Source of the DNA: an uncultured Dysgonomonas sp.
GTDB taxonomy: Bacteria > Bacteroidota > Bacteroidia > Bacteroidales > Dysgonomonadaceae
Reading direction: 5' to 3'
Length of the DNA: 41,809 bases
Assembly: GCA_937995835.1 (NCBI GenBank)
Contig: CALKIV010000021.1
Span: 1-41,809 of the forward strand
Shown in pieces: positions 16,863 through 25,389 of this stretch (position 1 is its first letter; the number at the start of each line of letters is the position of its first letter). Position numbers and translations under genes: made by a program. The notes beneath the pieces were generated by a model. That model searched no databases. It was given only the letters and a program-made list of their open reading frames with translations, and was not told where the DNA came from.

Positions 16863-18098
16863 ATGAACATTTTTAGCAAAAAGAAGCTTGTGCTCGTTAA
16901 CACAGCTTTACTCTTACTTAGTGGCAATCTACTCTATGCACAAGAAAGCGCAAATATTCAGGTAGAGAATACAGCCAAAGAAACGATTGTAGATTATGTT
17001 GTAGAAGTTCCTGTTGCAGATTTAAAACTAGGAATTGGCGACTACAAGGCTACAGCAGGACAAAATGACATATCTCCTGTAGAAATCATCACTGATGTTT
17101 TTGGAGTACAAAAAGCTCTATTCTTAATTCCTTCCATAGATGGAAAAAAATCACAAGCGTATCAATTAACTAAAGGAGATTTACAAACCTACCCTAAAAG
17201 AACTTCTGCCGAGTTGACCCACAAGATAGGGGGACAATTCATTGGCAAAGAATACATCGGAGGACACTCGTGGGTAAAGACAAACTCAATGACTCTTCCC
17301 GGAACATTTACTGACCACTCATACTACATCAAATATGAAGGTCCGGGATGGGAAAGTGATAAAGTTGCCTTCCGTTTCTATTTAGACAACAGAAATGCCA
17401 TTGACATCTTTGCCAAAGCCACTCCTGACCTTTCGCTAGTTGGTGTTGGCATGGACAACTTCGCTAACTATCATAATCTTGCAGCTTGGGGAATGGATAA
17501 CCTGAAGGTTGGTCCAGCTCTTGGTTTGGGTTCTATTGCTGCTTGGGATGGCGAAAAAGCTGTGAGAGTAGCTGAAAAAGACAGCACTACTTGTACCATT
17601 GCAGCAGATGGCAAAATCCGTTCACAAGTAAAAACAACTTATCATGGCTGGCAAGTTAGCCCATCGCAAAAGGTTGACTTAACTTCGCTTATCAGCATTG
17701 ATGCTGGAAGTAGAGGCTCACACATAGAATTAGTGACAGACAAACCAATAGACAACATCGCCACAGGAATCATTAAACTTCCCAATGGAAAGCTATCTGT
17801 AAAAAATGACACAAATAACGAATGGTCTTACATCGCTACATTTGGCAGACAGAGTCTGAATAAAGATATGCAAGGTTTAGTGGTGTTTGCGCGAACAAAG
17901 CAAATAAGAAAAATAAGTGAAGATGCTCTAAACCATGTTCTAATCTTACAGCCCGATGACAAAAACTATGTGGAATATTACATCATGTCCACCTGGGAGC
18001 TAGATGTAGAGCCAATCAGGACTGAAGCTGAATTTCAAAACTGCATCGATGAGTTCCTATTAAAACTTAATCAAAATATTAAGTACAAATTAAAATAA
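16863..18098 (+). CDS. Secreted DUF4861 protein (polysaccharide-degradation associated)
   Basis: This 411-residue protein has a signal peptide (about 1-26, ending LLYA-QES) and an otherwise soluble sequence. It matches my memory of the DUF4861 family, secreted Bacteroidetes proteins often encoded with pectin, alginate or other uronate-polysaccharide enzymes. Notable segments are SWVKTNSMTLPGTFTDHSYY (137-156), YEGPGWESDKVAFRFYLDNR (159-178) and WGMDNLKVGP (214-223). No catalytic motif can be named. It lies 34 bases after the LolC/E-like gene and 255 before the KDPG aldolase start. A role in processing uronate oligosaccharides is inferred from the neighbours only. Confidence 0.7.
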   Translation: MNIFSKKKLVLVNTALLLLSGNLLYAQESANIQVENTAKETIVDYVVEVPVADLKLGIGDYKATAGQNDISPVEIITDVFGVQKALFLIPSIDGKKSQAYQLTKGDLQTYPKRTSAELTHKIGGQFIGKEYIGGHSWVKTNSMTLPGTFTDHSYYIKYEGPGWESDKVAFRFYLDNRNAIDIFAKATPDLSLVGVGMDNFANYHNLAAWGMDNLKVGPALGLGSIAAWDGEKAVRVAEKDSTTCTIAADGKIRSQVKTTYHGWQVSPSQKVDLTSLISIDAGSRGSHIELVTDKPIDNIATGIIKLPNGKLSVKNDTNNEWSYIATFGRQSLNKDMQGLVVFARTKQIRKISEDALNHVLILQPDDKNYVEYYIMSTWELDVEPIRTEAEFQNCIDEFLLKLNQNIKYKLK

Positions 18099-18353
18099 AA
18101 ACTGTAACTTTTGCTCCTGAAAAGTAAAGCCATTTAATTTGTTCTCATTTTAACGACTTTGCCAAGCAATAGTTTTTAAGAGGTGTGGTGTCTGACGAAA
18201 AGTTCGCCCATAGATATTTCGCCGTTACGAAAATAGAAAAATAACGAAGAATACGAATTGATATATTATCTACTTACAAAGCCTTCTCTTTTACAGGAGA
18301 AGGCTTTGGAGGTATCAGACAATACTAAAAACAAAATTAAAATATTAAACATT
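18099..18353 (+). promoter_or_regulatory. Control region before the uronate operon
   Basis: This 255-base non-coding stretch holds four copies of ACGAA (18195-18199, 18227-18231, 18244-18248, 18253-18257). It also has two copies of TTCGCC 15 bases apart (18203-18208, 18218-18223), an inverted CGTTA/TAACG pair (18223-18227 with 18242-18246), and the perfect hairpin at 18277-18308. I find no standard TAnnTTTG box. The repeats could be operator sites for a uronate-responsive regulator encoded elsewhere; this is inference. Confidence 0.5.
18277..18308 (+). repeat. Perfect 12-bp hairpin in the leader of the uronate operon
   Basis: CAAAGCCTTCTC (18277-18288) pairs perfectly with 18297-18308 around an 8-base loop TTTTACAG. 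No T-run follows on either strand, so it is not a simple terminator. It ends 45 bases before the KDPG aldolase ATG. Confidence 0.75.
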
Positions 18354-19025
18354 ATGGCAAGATTTAGCAGAATCGAAGTATGCAGCAAGATGTTGGAAAC
18401 CGGGATGGTTCCGGTCTTCTATCATGCAGATTTAGAAGTCTCTAAACAAGTATTAAAAGCTTGTTACGAAGGAGGGGTAAGAGTATTTGAATTCACAAAC
18501 CGTGGAGACTTTGCTCACGAAACTTTTGGAGAATTAAACAAATGGTTAGCAAAAGAATGTCCAGAAATGATTTTGGGTATTGGGTCGATTGTAGATCCAG
18601 GCACAGCCTCACTATTTCTTCAACTAGGGGCTAATTTCATTGTAGGTCCTTTGATGAATACCGAAATTTTCAAAGTATGTAATCGTCGTCAAGTAGCTTA
18701 CGTTCCGGGATGTGGCTCCGTTACTGAAATCGGTATAGCGCAAGAGTTTGGTGCTGAATTTGTAAAAATATTCCCTGCAGGAAACGTAGGAGGTCCATCT
18801 TTCGTTAGCAATATCAAAGCACCAATGCCGTGGAGCAATATTATGGCTACGGGAGCAGTGGAACCGACCGAAGAAAATCTAAAACCATGGTTCGAAGCCG
18901 GTGTAGGATGTGTAGGCATGGGATCTAAGTTATTTCCAAAAGAAGCAATAAAAGCTAAAGATTGGGGTAAAATAACGGCAATCTGCAAAAATGCTTTTGA
19001 AATCATCAAAAAAGTAAGAAAATAA
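18354..19025 (+). CDS. 2-dehydro-3-deoxy-phosphogluconate (KDPG) aldolase
   Basis: This 223-residue class I aldolase splits KDPG to pyruvate and glyceraldehyde-3-phosphate, and the family usually also acts on 4-hydroxy-2-oxoglutarate. The Schiff-base lysine is K138 (VKIFPAG); E46 and R50 (FEFTNR) match the catalytic E45/R49 of E. coli. GCGSVTEIG (119-127) and VGMGSKLFP (in the last 35 residues) are phosphate-site motifs. The ATG at 18354 (MARFSRIEV) is chosen over a TTG 32 codons upstream, which would read through the leader hairpin. First gene of the uronate operon, 23 bases before the permease gene. Usual symbols are eda or kdgA. Confidence 0.92.
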   Translation: MARFSRIEVCSKMLETGMVPVFYHADLEVSKQVLKACYEGGVRVFEFTNRGDFAHETFGELNKWLAKECPEMILGIGSIVDPGTASLFLQLGANFIVGPLMNTEIFKVCNRRQVAYVPGCGSVTEIGIAQEFGAEFVKIFPAGNVGGPSFVSNIKAPMPWSNIMATGAVEPTEENLKPWFEAGVGCVGMGSKLFPKEAIKAKDWGKITAICKNAFEIIKKVRK

Positions 19026-19048
19026 CACATCACACCTAAAAGAATATC

Positions 19049-20488
19049 ATGAACAAAGTTTTAAATGCGGCAAACGAAACAATGACGAAATACAGATGGA
19101 CAGTCTGTACTCTATTGTTCTTTGCAACGACTATAAATTACATGGACAGACAAGTGCTGTCCTTACTACAACCTCGATTGGAGGAGATTTTCCATTGGAC
19201 TGATAGTGACTACGGAACTATCACTGGCTTGTTTGCCTTAGCTTATGCCATTAGTATGATCTTTGTGGGACGCTTTATCGACAAAGTGGGCACTAAAAAA
19301 GGATATGCTTGGGCTATTGGTATTTGGTCAGTTGGTGCATGTATTCATGCACTTTGTGGCTTAATTACCGAAAAATGGACAGGTTTAGAAGATACTGCAG
19401 CCATTGCCAATGCCCCTGATGCCCTGATTCCCACTGTTGTTGTAGTCAGTATGACTGCTTTCATTCTTGGTCGTATCGTGCTAGCAATTGGTGAAGCAGG
19501 TAACTTTCCTGCAGCAATCAAGGCGACAGCTGAATATTTTCCCAAAAAAGACCGTGCATTTGCTACTGGAATCTTCAACTCAGGATCTAATGTAGGAGCG
19601 ATCTTAGCCCCCCTTTCCGTACCATTTATGGCTAAAGCTTGGGGATGGGAAGCCGCTTTCTTAGTAGTGGGAGGTTTAGGATTTATCTGGTTGATTTTTT
19701 GGTTACTCCTATACAAAAAACCGGAGCAAAACAAATGGATGAATGATGCTGAAAGAGCATACATCAATCAAGATGCTGAAGAAGAAGGTGAAAAACAAAC
19801 AGTAACAGAAGGAGCTGAAGCAAAAGTTTCTTTCTGGAAAATGTTACAATATAAACAAACTTGGGGTCTATTTTTAGGAAAATTCATGACCGATGGTGTT
19901 TGGTGGTTTTATTTATTCTGGACTCCAGCCTATTTAAAGGCCGAATATGGCATGATTGATGGACAAATTGCGCTTCCGATCGGAATTTTGTATACAATTA
20001 CAGTTTTTGGTTCTATCTTTGGAGGTAAGTTCCCTAACTATTTTTTCAAAAAAGGGATGAATCCATATGAAGGACGTATGAAGGCTATGATGTATATTGC
20101 AATTGTTCCATTAGTGGTGGTGTTGGCGCAACCACTGGGTCATATCGGGGCTTTGGGAGGAAATGCTTATTGGATTCCGATCATTTTGATTGGTATCGGA
20201 GGATCGGCACATCAAGCATGGTCAGCAAACTTCTTCACAACAGGTAGTGACCTGTTTCCTAAAAAAGCAGTGGCTACCATTACTGGTATCACCGGACTTG
20301 CTGGAGGATTAAGTTCTTTTATCTTGAACAAAGGGAGTGGTATGCTTTTTGACTATAGTTTAGCCGAATGGGGAAGTAAGACTCCCGGCTATACCATTGT
20401 ATTTACTTATTGTGCTGTTGCCTATATTATAGGATGGCTATGTATGAAATCTTTTTCTCCAAAATATAACCCTATTAAAGATTTATAA
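19049..20488 (+). CDS. MFS hexuronate-type transporter (ACS family, ExuT-like)
   Basis: This 479-residue protein has 12 predicted helices and the anion:cation symporter family signature NYMDRQVLSLLQPRL (about 29-43) after the first helix. GRIVLAIGEAGNFPAAIKATAEYFP (about 142-166) is also typical of hexuronate and glucarate permeases. A soluble insert rich in E and K (about 240-265) separates the two halves. It lies between the KDPG aldolase and uxaB genes (23 and 9 bases apart), so galacturonate or a related uronate is the likely cargo. This rests on context plus family. Confidence 0.88.
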   Translation: MNKVLNAANETMTKYRWTVCTLLFFATTINYMDRQVLSLLQPRLEEIFHWTDSDYGTITGLFALAYAISMIFVGRFIDKVGTKKGYAWAIGIWSVGACIHALCGLITEKWTGLEDTAAIANAPDALIPTVVVVSMTAFILGRIVLAIGEAGNFPAAIKATAEYFPKKDRAFATGIFNSGSNVGAILAPLSVPFMAKAWGWEAAFLVVGGLGFIWLIFWLLLYKKPEQNKWMNDAERAYINQDAEEEGEKQTVTEGAEAKVSFWKMLQYKQTWGLFLGKFMTDGVWWFYLFWTPAYLKAEYGMIDGQIALPIGILYTITVFGSIFGGKFPNYFFKKGMNPYEGRMKAMMYIAIVPLVVVLAQPLGHIGALGGNAYWIPIILIGIGGSAHQAWSANFFTTGSDLFPKKAVATITGITGLAGGLSSFILNKGSGMLFDYSLAEWGSKTPGYTIVFTYCAVAYIIGWLCMKSFSPKYNPIKDL

Positions 20489-20497
20489 AATTTTATT

Positions 20498-21940
20498 ATG
20501 ATACAGAAATTGAATAAAACGACAGTAAGCAAACCTGATTTGCCAATCAAGATTCTACAGTTTGGAACAGGTAATTTCTTGAGAGCATTTGTTGATTGGA
20601 TGATCGAAAAATCCAATGAAGCTGGAGTGACAAACCATGGAATAGCCATCGTGCAATCTACTGCCAGAAACAACGAAGTTCAAAATAAATTTGAAGAACA
20701 GGACCACCTTTTCCACGTATATCTGGAAGGAATTAAAAACAAGAAACCTATCAAAGAGGTGACTCTTGTTAAAAACATTATGACTCTGGTGAACGCTGCC
20801 AATGAGTATAAAAAATATCAAGAACTTTTCTTGAGTGAAGATTTAGAGCTGATTATTTCAAACACAACTGAAGCTGGAATTCGTTACGAGGAAGGTGATG
20901 ATATCTTTGCTGAGCCTCCCGTATCTTTCCCTGCAAAGATAACAGCACTACTATATCAACGATATAAGAAATTTAATGGTGCTGCTGACAAAGGCTTGCT
21001 TGTAGTTTGTACAGAACTTATTGAAGACAATGGTTCTACATTGAAAGAATATGTACTGAAACATGTGAACCACTTTAAACTAGAAGCTGAGTTTGTGAAT
21101 TGGGTAAACACTGCTTGTTCATTCTACGACACGCTAGTTGACCGTATCGTTCCCGGCTTCCCTAAAGAAAATATCGACGAAGTGAAAGCTGAAATCGGAT
21201 TCGACGACGACCTCGTTGTTAAGGGAGAATACTTCCACGTGTGGGCTATTGGTGGCGACGATAAGATCAAAGCTAAACTTCCTTTAGACAAAGTAGGCTT
21301 GGATGTTATCTTCATGGATGACATTTCACAATTCAGAGCGAAAAAAGTACGTGTACTGAATGGTGCACACACTGCAATGGTTCCAGTGGCTTTACAACTT
21401 GGGTGCGAAACCGTAATGGATGCCTTCAATACTCCTGAAGTAGAAAAATATATCAATCAAATGGTTGATCAAGAGGTGTTACCTGTTATAGACGAAGATC
21501 CAAAAGAATTGAAAGCATTTGCAGCTTCTATTCTCGAAAGATTCTACAATCCATATCTAAAACATTATTTGAAAGATATCTCTCTTAACTCGATTGCTAA
21601 ATGGGAGACTAGAGATTTTCCTACCATTCAGGATAATTATACAAAATTGGATAAAGAAGCCAAATTGGCGATCTTCTCTTTCGCATCACTACTTGTACTA
21701 TACAGTGGGCATGCTGAGGTAAAATTTACTCCAACAGATACTCCTGAATTTGTAGAATTTATACAATCTACCTTCAATAAAGGCGATATCAAAAAATGGG
21801 TAAATGGAATCGTTCATCACAAATCAATGTGGAAGGTAGACCTAGCATCTGTTCCGTTCTTCGAGGAAGAAGTTGTTAAGGGTGTGGAAACAATTTTGAA
21901 GGATGGAATGTTAAAAGCATTAAAGACTATTCTGAACTAA
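20498..21940 (+). CDS. uxaB: Tagaturonate reductase (altronate oxidoreductase)
   Basis: This 480-residue NAD-dependent enzyme of the mannitol dehydrogenase family reduces D-tagaturonate to D-altronate. The N-terminal Rossmann motif is QFGTGNFLRAFVDW (21-34). The catalytic segment KKVRVLNGAHTAM (282-294) carries K283, N288 and H291, which align with the family K-N-H residues. It starts nine bases after the permease gene and ends 18 before uxaA. A fructuronate reductase (UxuB) is a related alternative, but the adjacent uxaA favours UxaB. Confidence 0.93.
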   Translation: MIQKLNKTTVSKPDLPIKILQFGTGNFLRAFVDWMIEKSNEAGVTNHGIAIVQSTARNNEVQNKFEEQDHLFHVYLEGIKNKKPIKEVTLVKNIMTLVNAANEYKKYQELFLSEDLELIISNTTEAGIRYEEGDDIFAEPPVSFPAKITALLYQRYKKFNGAADKGLLVVCTELIEDNGSTLKEYVLKHVNHFKLEAEFVNWVNTACSFYDTLVDRIVPGFPKENIDEVKAEIGFDDDLVVKGEYFHVWAIGGDDKIKAKLPLDKVGLDVIFMDDISQFRAKKVRVLNGAHTAMVPVALQLGCETVMDAFNTPEVEKYINQMVDQEVLPVIDEDPKELKAFAASILERFYNPYLKHYLKDISLNSIAKWETRDFPTIQDNYTKLDKEAKLAIFSFASLLVLYSGHAEVKFTPTDTPEFVEFIQSTFNKGDIKKWVNGIVHHKSMWKVDLASVPFFEEEVVKGVETILKDGMLKALKTILN

Positions 21941-21958
21941 ACAAGAAGAGAAATTAAT

Positions 21959-23446
21959 ATGAGCAAATATATTAAACTAAACCATCTGGACAATGTAGCA
22001 GTTGCTGTTGCCAATCTTAATGTTGGTGATACGCTAACTGTGGAGGGACAAGAGATCAAAATTGCATCTGAAGTTCCTGTTGGCCACAAATTTGCATTAA
22101 AGGATTTAGCCATTGATGACAACATCATCAAATATGGCTATCCTATTGGGCATGCAACTCAAGCAATAAAAAAAGGAGAGCATGTACATACGCAAAACAT
22201 TAAGACCAATCTACATGACAATCTTCAATATTCTTATGAACCTCAAAAAGTGGAACTGAATATTCCGAAGAGCGACCTGAAAGTAAATGGTTTCATGCGT
22301 TATGATGGACAAATGGGTATCAGAAACGAGCTATGGATTGTTCCTACTGTGGGCTGTGTTAATGGATTGGCACAAGCCATCATCGATAGAGCAAAGAGGG
22401 AGTTAGATCTATCGCATGTGGATGATATTCGTGTTTACACTCACAATTATGGCTGTTCTCAACTTGGAGACGACCATGTGAACACTCAAAAGGCATTGGC
22501 TGCTATTGCTAAACATCCAAATGCTGGAGGTGTGTTAGTGATGAGTCTTGGTTGCGAAAACAATCAAATTGATGATTTCAAGAAAGTGATGGGCACTTGG
22601 GACGAAAACCGTACTCGCTTCATTGTTTCACAAATGGTGAAAGATGAAATAGATGAAGGTTTCAAACTAGTGAAAGAGCTTATCGACAACATGAAGAAAG
22701 ACAAGAGAGAACCACTTCCACTTTCACTATTAAAAGTAGGACTAAAATGTGGAGGTAGTGATGGTTTCTCCGGCATCACAGCCAATCCTCTTGTGGGACG
22801 TTTTTCAGACTGGGTGATCGCTCAAGGAGGAACATCTATCTTGACTGAGGTTCCTGAAATGTTTGGGGCTGAAACTATCTTGATGAACAGAGCTCATGAC
22901 AAAGCGATCTTCCAAGACACTGTAAGCTTGATCAATAATTTCAAAAATTATTTCAGAAAATACGAACAACCAATTTACGAGAATCCATCTCCAGGAAACA
23001 AAGCTGGTGGTATTACAACACTAGAGGATAAATCTTTGGGATGTACTCAAAAAGGTGGTCATGCTGAAGTAGTTGGCGTATTAGATTATGCTAAACCAGT
23101 CTTGAAACATGGGCTAAACCTATTGAACGCTCCAGGCAACGACCTTGTAGCAGCATCTGCTTTGGCTATGTCTGGTTGTCAGATCGTACTCTTCACCACT
23201 GGTAGAGGTACTCCATTTGGTGCTTTTGTTCCTACAATGAAGATTTCGACAAATACAAAATTGTATGATTTCAAACCAAACTGGATTGACTTCAATGCAG
23301 GTTCATTGCTAGAGGGTAAATCAATGGATCAGTTGCTAGAAGAGTTTATTACCTTTACGATAGGCGTTTGCAATGGCAATCAACTAAATCATGAAAAAAC
23401 AGGATTTAAAGAAATTGCAATATTCAAGTCTGGAGTAACTCTATAA
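21959..23446 (+). CDS. uxaA: Altronate dehydratase
   Basis: This 495-residue protein dehydrates D-altronate to 2-keto-3-deoxygluconate (KDG). An N-terminal SAF domain (about 1-95; HKFALKDLAID, YGYPIGHAT) precedes the UxaA catalytic region with GFMRYDGQMGIRNELW (111-126), TVGCVNGLAQAI (130-141; C133), HNYGCSQLGDDH (162-173; C166), LKCGGSDGFSGITANP and CTQKGGHAEV. The conserved cysteines and histidines suit an iron-dependent lyase. It is the last gene of the operon and is followed by a strong terminator. Confidence 0.95.
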   Translation: MSKYIKLNHLDNVAVAVANLNVGDTLTVEGQEIKIASEVPVGHKFALKDLAIDDNIIKYGYPIGHATQAIKKGEHVHTQNIKTNLHDNLQYSYEPQKVELNIPKSDLKVNGFMRYDGQMGIRNELWIVPTVGCVNGLAQAIIDRAKRELDLSHVDDIRVYTHNYGCSQLGDDHVNTQKALAAIAKHPNAGGVLVMSLGCENNQIDDFKKVMGTWDENRTRFIVSQMVKDEIDEGFKLVKELIDNMKKDKREPLPLSLLKVGLKCGGSDGFSGITANPLVGRFSDWVIAQGGTSILTEVPEMFGAETILMNRAHDKAIFQDTVSLINNFKNYFRKYEQPIYENPSPGNKAGGITTLEDKSLGCTQKGGHAEVVGVLDYAKPVLKHGLNLLNAPGNDLVAASALAMSGCQIVLFTTGRGTPFGAFVPTMKISTNTKLYDFKPNWIDFNAGSLLEGKSMDQLLEEFITFTIGVCNGNQLNHEKTGFKEIAIFKSGVTL

Positions 23447-23461
23447 CAGCATTTTTAAACC

Positions 23462-23506
23462 AAATAATAAAGCAACACTTTTGGTTAGTGTTGCTTTATT
23501 ATTTTC
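23462..23506. terminator. Bidirectional terminator between uxaA and the ABC-F gene
   Basis: An 18-bp perfect inverted repeat (23462-23479 with 23487-23504, loop TTTGGTT) carries A-rich and T-rich outer arms, so it can end transcription from both sides. The two genes converge here. Confidence 0.9.
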
Positions 23507-23522
23507 TATTCATTTTTCAAAT

Positions 23523-25124
23523 CTATATGATCTGAAAAGTATCTAAATCAATCATTCTCTCCATATCTAGCTCATCCACAAATGTTTTATCGTGACTTAC
23601 AAGTAACAAACATCCCTGATAGGCTTGTACAGCTAAACTTAAGGTAATCATACTATCAATATCAAGATTGTTAGTAGGCTCATCAAGGATCAACATGTCA
23701 GGAATCTTTTCTGAAACAAGTAAAGAACAGAGGGCTAGTTTCATTTTTTCTCCTCCACTCAGATTGACACAAAGCGTATCCCATGTTTCTTGTCCAAATT
23801 GAGACCGTACTAAATATTTTTTCACCAAATGTTCAGGCATGTTGACATTAAAGCTTTGAGCTTGCTCATATACTGTCTTCGTTGGATCAATCAACGAATA
23901 ACTTTGATCGAGGTATAGATAGTCAAAGTCCGCCAATTTCAAGCTACCATCTGTAGGCAGATAACTACCCGTTATCAACCTGATTAACGTTGTCTTACCT
24001 GACCCATTAGAGCCTTTAATCAAAATACGATCACCACTATGAAACAGAAAATTAAGATCCTCACTCCACATTTTTTTCTCACCAAAAGCAAAGTTCATAC
24101 TTTTAGCTTCAGCCAAAATCTTTCCTTGATGAAGTAATGAGCTATTGATCTCCAATTTCAGCTTCTTTGTGTTATCAATTTTTGCTTGTAGTTCTTGAAT
24201 CGTCTCATTCAATTCACTTATTTTTTCTTCATGTTTTCCTTTTATTCCTGCAGTTGTATTCTCAGCTGCTCCTTTACGAGCATTGGCTATAATCCTTGGC
24301 AAACTTTTTTTCTCTGTCTTGCTTGCCCCCCTAGATTCTTGTTTTTGTCGTCGTTCTGCTACTTCTTGTTGCGTTTTTTTAGCCTTTTTAAGTTCTACCT
24401 TTTGAGCGTCAAACTGACGAAGAAGAGCATTTTCTTCTATTTCTTTTTGCTCTACATAAACATCATAATTACCTGTATAGCTTTTAACTCCATTGGAAGT
24501 TAATTCATAAATATCTGTCAACAAGTTCAACAAGGTTCTATCATGACTAACGACTATCATCGTTGCAGTAGAATCATCTATCCATTTATACAATAATTCT
24601 CGTCCTTTGTAATCCAGATGATTCGTTGGTTCATCCAAAATTACAAATCGAGGTTTATTCAATAAGACACCTGCCAGAAATACTTTCAACTTCTCACCAC
24701 CACTCAAGTTTCCCAGTTGAGTTGTTAAATCAATCTCTTTAATCCCCCAGTATGCCAAAGCTACTTTCAGATCATTTTCTATTTCCCAGTCATCACCGAG
24801 CGTGTCAAAGTACTCTTGCTCAGCGCTACCTCCTAAAATCGCTTTCAGGGCTTCTAGCTTGGCTTGTACACCCAAGACATCCGCAATCGATTTATCATCA
24901 TAGAGTTCTAGATGCTGAGGAATAATATATGGAGCTATTGACACTTTGATTTCTGAATGCTTCTCACTTTCACCTATCATTTGCAGGAGCGAGGTCTTCC
25001 CTACCCCATTTCGACCAACAAGAGCGATCTTTTGCCCTTCATTGACTTGCATAGAAATGTTCCGGAAGAGAACTTCTCCCGTTTGGTGTTGACGATTAAG
25101 ATTTTGTATACTTACTATATTCAT
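23523..25124 (-). CDS. ABC-F family ATPase
   Basis: This 533-residue cytoplasmic protein has two ABC domains and no membrane segment. Domain 1 has Walker A GRNGVGKT (37-44), signature LSGGEK (140-145), DEPTNHLD (164-171) and H194. Domain 2 has GSNGSGKT (371-378), LSGGEK (455-460), DEPTNNLD (481-488) and H511. The basic, coiled linker (about 225-325; KKAKKTQQEVAERRQKQ) is the ABC-F interdomain tool that reaches into the ribosome. The family includes translation factors such as EttA and antibiotic-resistance ribosome protectors. Which role applies cannot be read from sequence. It is a single-gene unit convergent with the uronate operon. Confidence 0.92.
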   Translation of the reverse strand: MNIVSIQNLNRQHQTGEVLFRNISMQVNEGQKIALVGRNGVGKTSLLQMIGESEKHSEIKVSIAPYIIPQHLELYDDKSIADVLGVQAKLEALKAILGGSAEQEYFDTLGDDWEIENDLKVALAYWGIKEIDLTTQLGNLSGGEKLKVFLAGVLLNKPRFVILDEPTNHLDYKGRELLYKWIDDSTATMIVVSHDRTLLNLLTDIYELTSNGVKSYTGNYDVYVEQKEIEENALLRQFDAQKVELKKAKKTQQEVAERRQKQESRGASKTEKKSLPRIIANARKGAAENTTAGIKGKHEEKISELNETIQELQAKIDNTKKLKLEINSSLLHQGKILAEAKSMNFAFGEKKMWSEDLNFLFHSGDRILIKGSNGSGKTTLIRLITGSYLPTDGSLKLADFDYLYLDQSYSLIDPTKTVYEQAQSFNVNMPEHLVKKYLVRSQFGQETWDTLCVNLSGGEKMKLALCSLLVSEKIPDMLILDEPTNNLDIDSMITLSLAVQAYQGCLLLVSHDKTFVDELDMERMIDLDTFQII

Positions 25125-25389
25125 TTAAACTCAATATTATATATGTTGATAAAAAACAGTTATTGAGTTTCCTTCTATAAGAAAGTACAACATTACTCAA
25201 ACAGGTCACAATTTGCGACTTATACATGAATAAAAAGTGTAGTAAATAGAATCAATAATAGATCAATATCTGAAGTTAGACATTGCAAAATAGAAACCCA
25301 ATAAAGAGATGTAGTAAAGGTTTCGTGATCTATTACATTTTTATGATTTTAAGTAAATACTTCTACAAAGATAAATAAAAATTTATATT
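25125..25389. other. 265-base intergenic region upstream of the ABC-F gene
   Basis: No ORF of interest was seen. A minus-strand TATCTTTG box (25366-25373) would give the ABC-F mRNA a leader of about 240 bases. The only inverted repeat (around 25312-25340) is imperfect and lacks a T-run, so the end of the upstream membrane-protein transcript is unclear. Confidence 0.4.
25366..25373 (-). promoter_or_regulatory. Possible -7 promoter box for the ABC-F gene
   Basis: The minus-strand reading is TATCTTTG, with CTTG 17 bases upstream as a weak -33. It lies about 240 bases before the ABC-F start. Confidence 0.45.

Noticed and set aside
16849..16866. Five-codon ORF (MNIPL) whose stop overlaps the DUF4861 start as ATGA
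   Set aside because: Such overlaps are expected by chance in AT-rich DNA, and nothing else supports translation.
18258..18353. In-frame TTG extension of the KDPG aldolase by 32 codons
   Set aside because: The extension reads through the leader hairpin and repeats, has no family similarity, and the ATG at 18354 matches the normal N-terminus.
24195..24503. Plus-strand ORF of 102 codons, Phe/Ser-rich and apparently hydrophobic
   Set aside because: It is the antisense reading of the Lys-rich linker of the ABC-F protein, which explains the Phe runs.
25312..25340. Imperfect inverted repeat (ATGTAGTA/TATTACAT) as a terminator
   Set aside because: The stem has a mismatch or wobble and no T-run follows on either strand.
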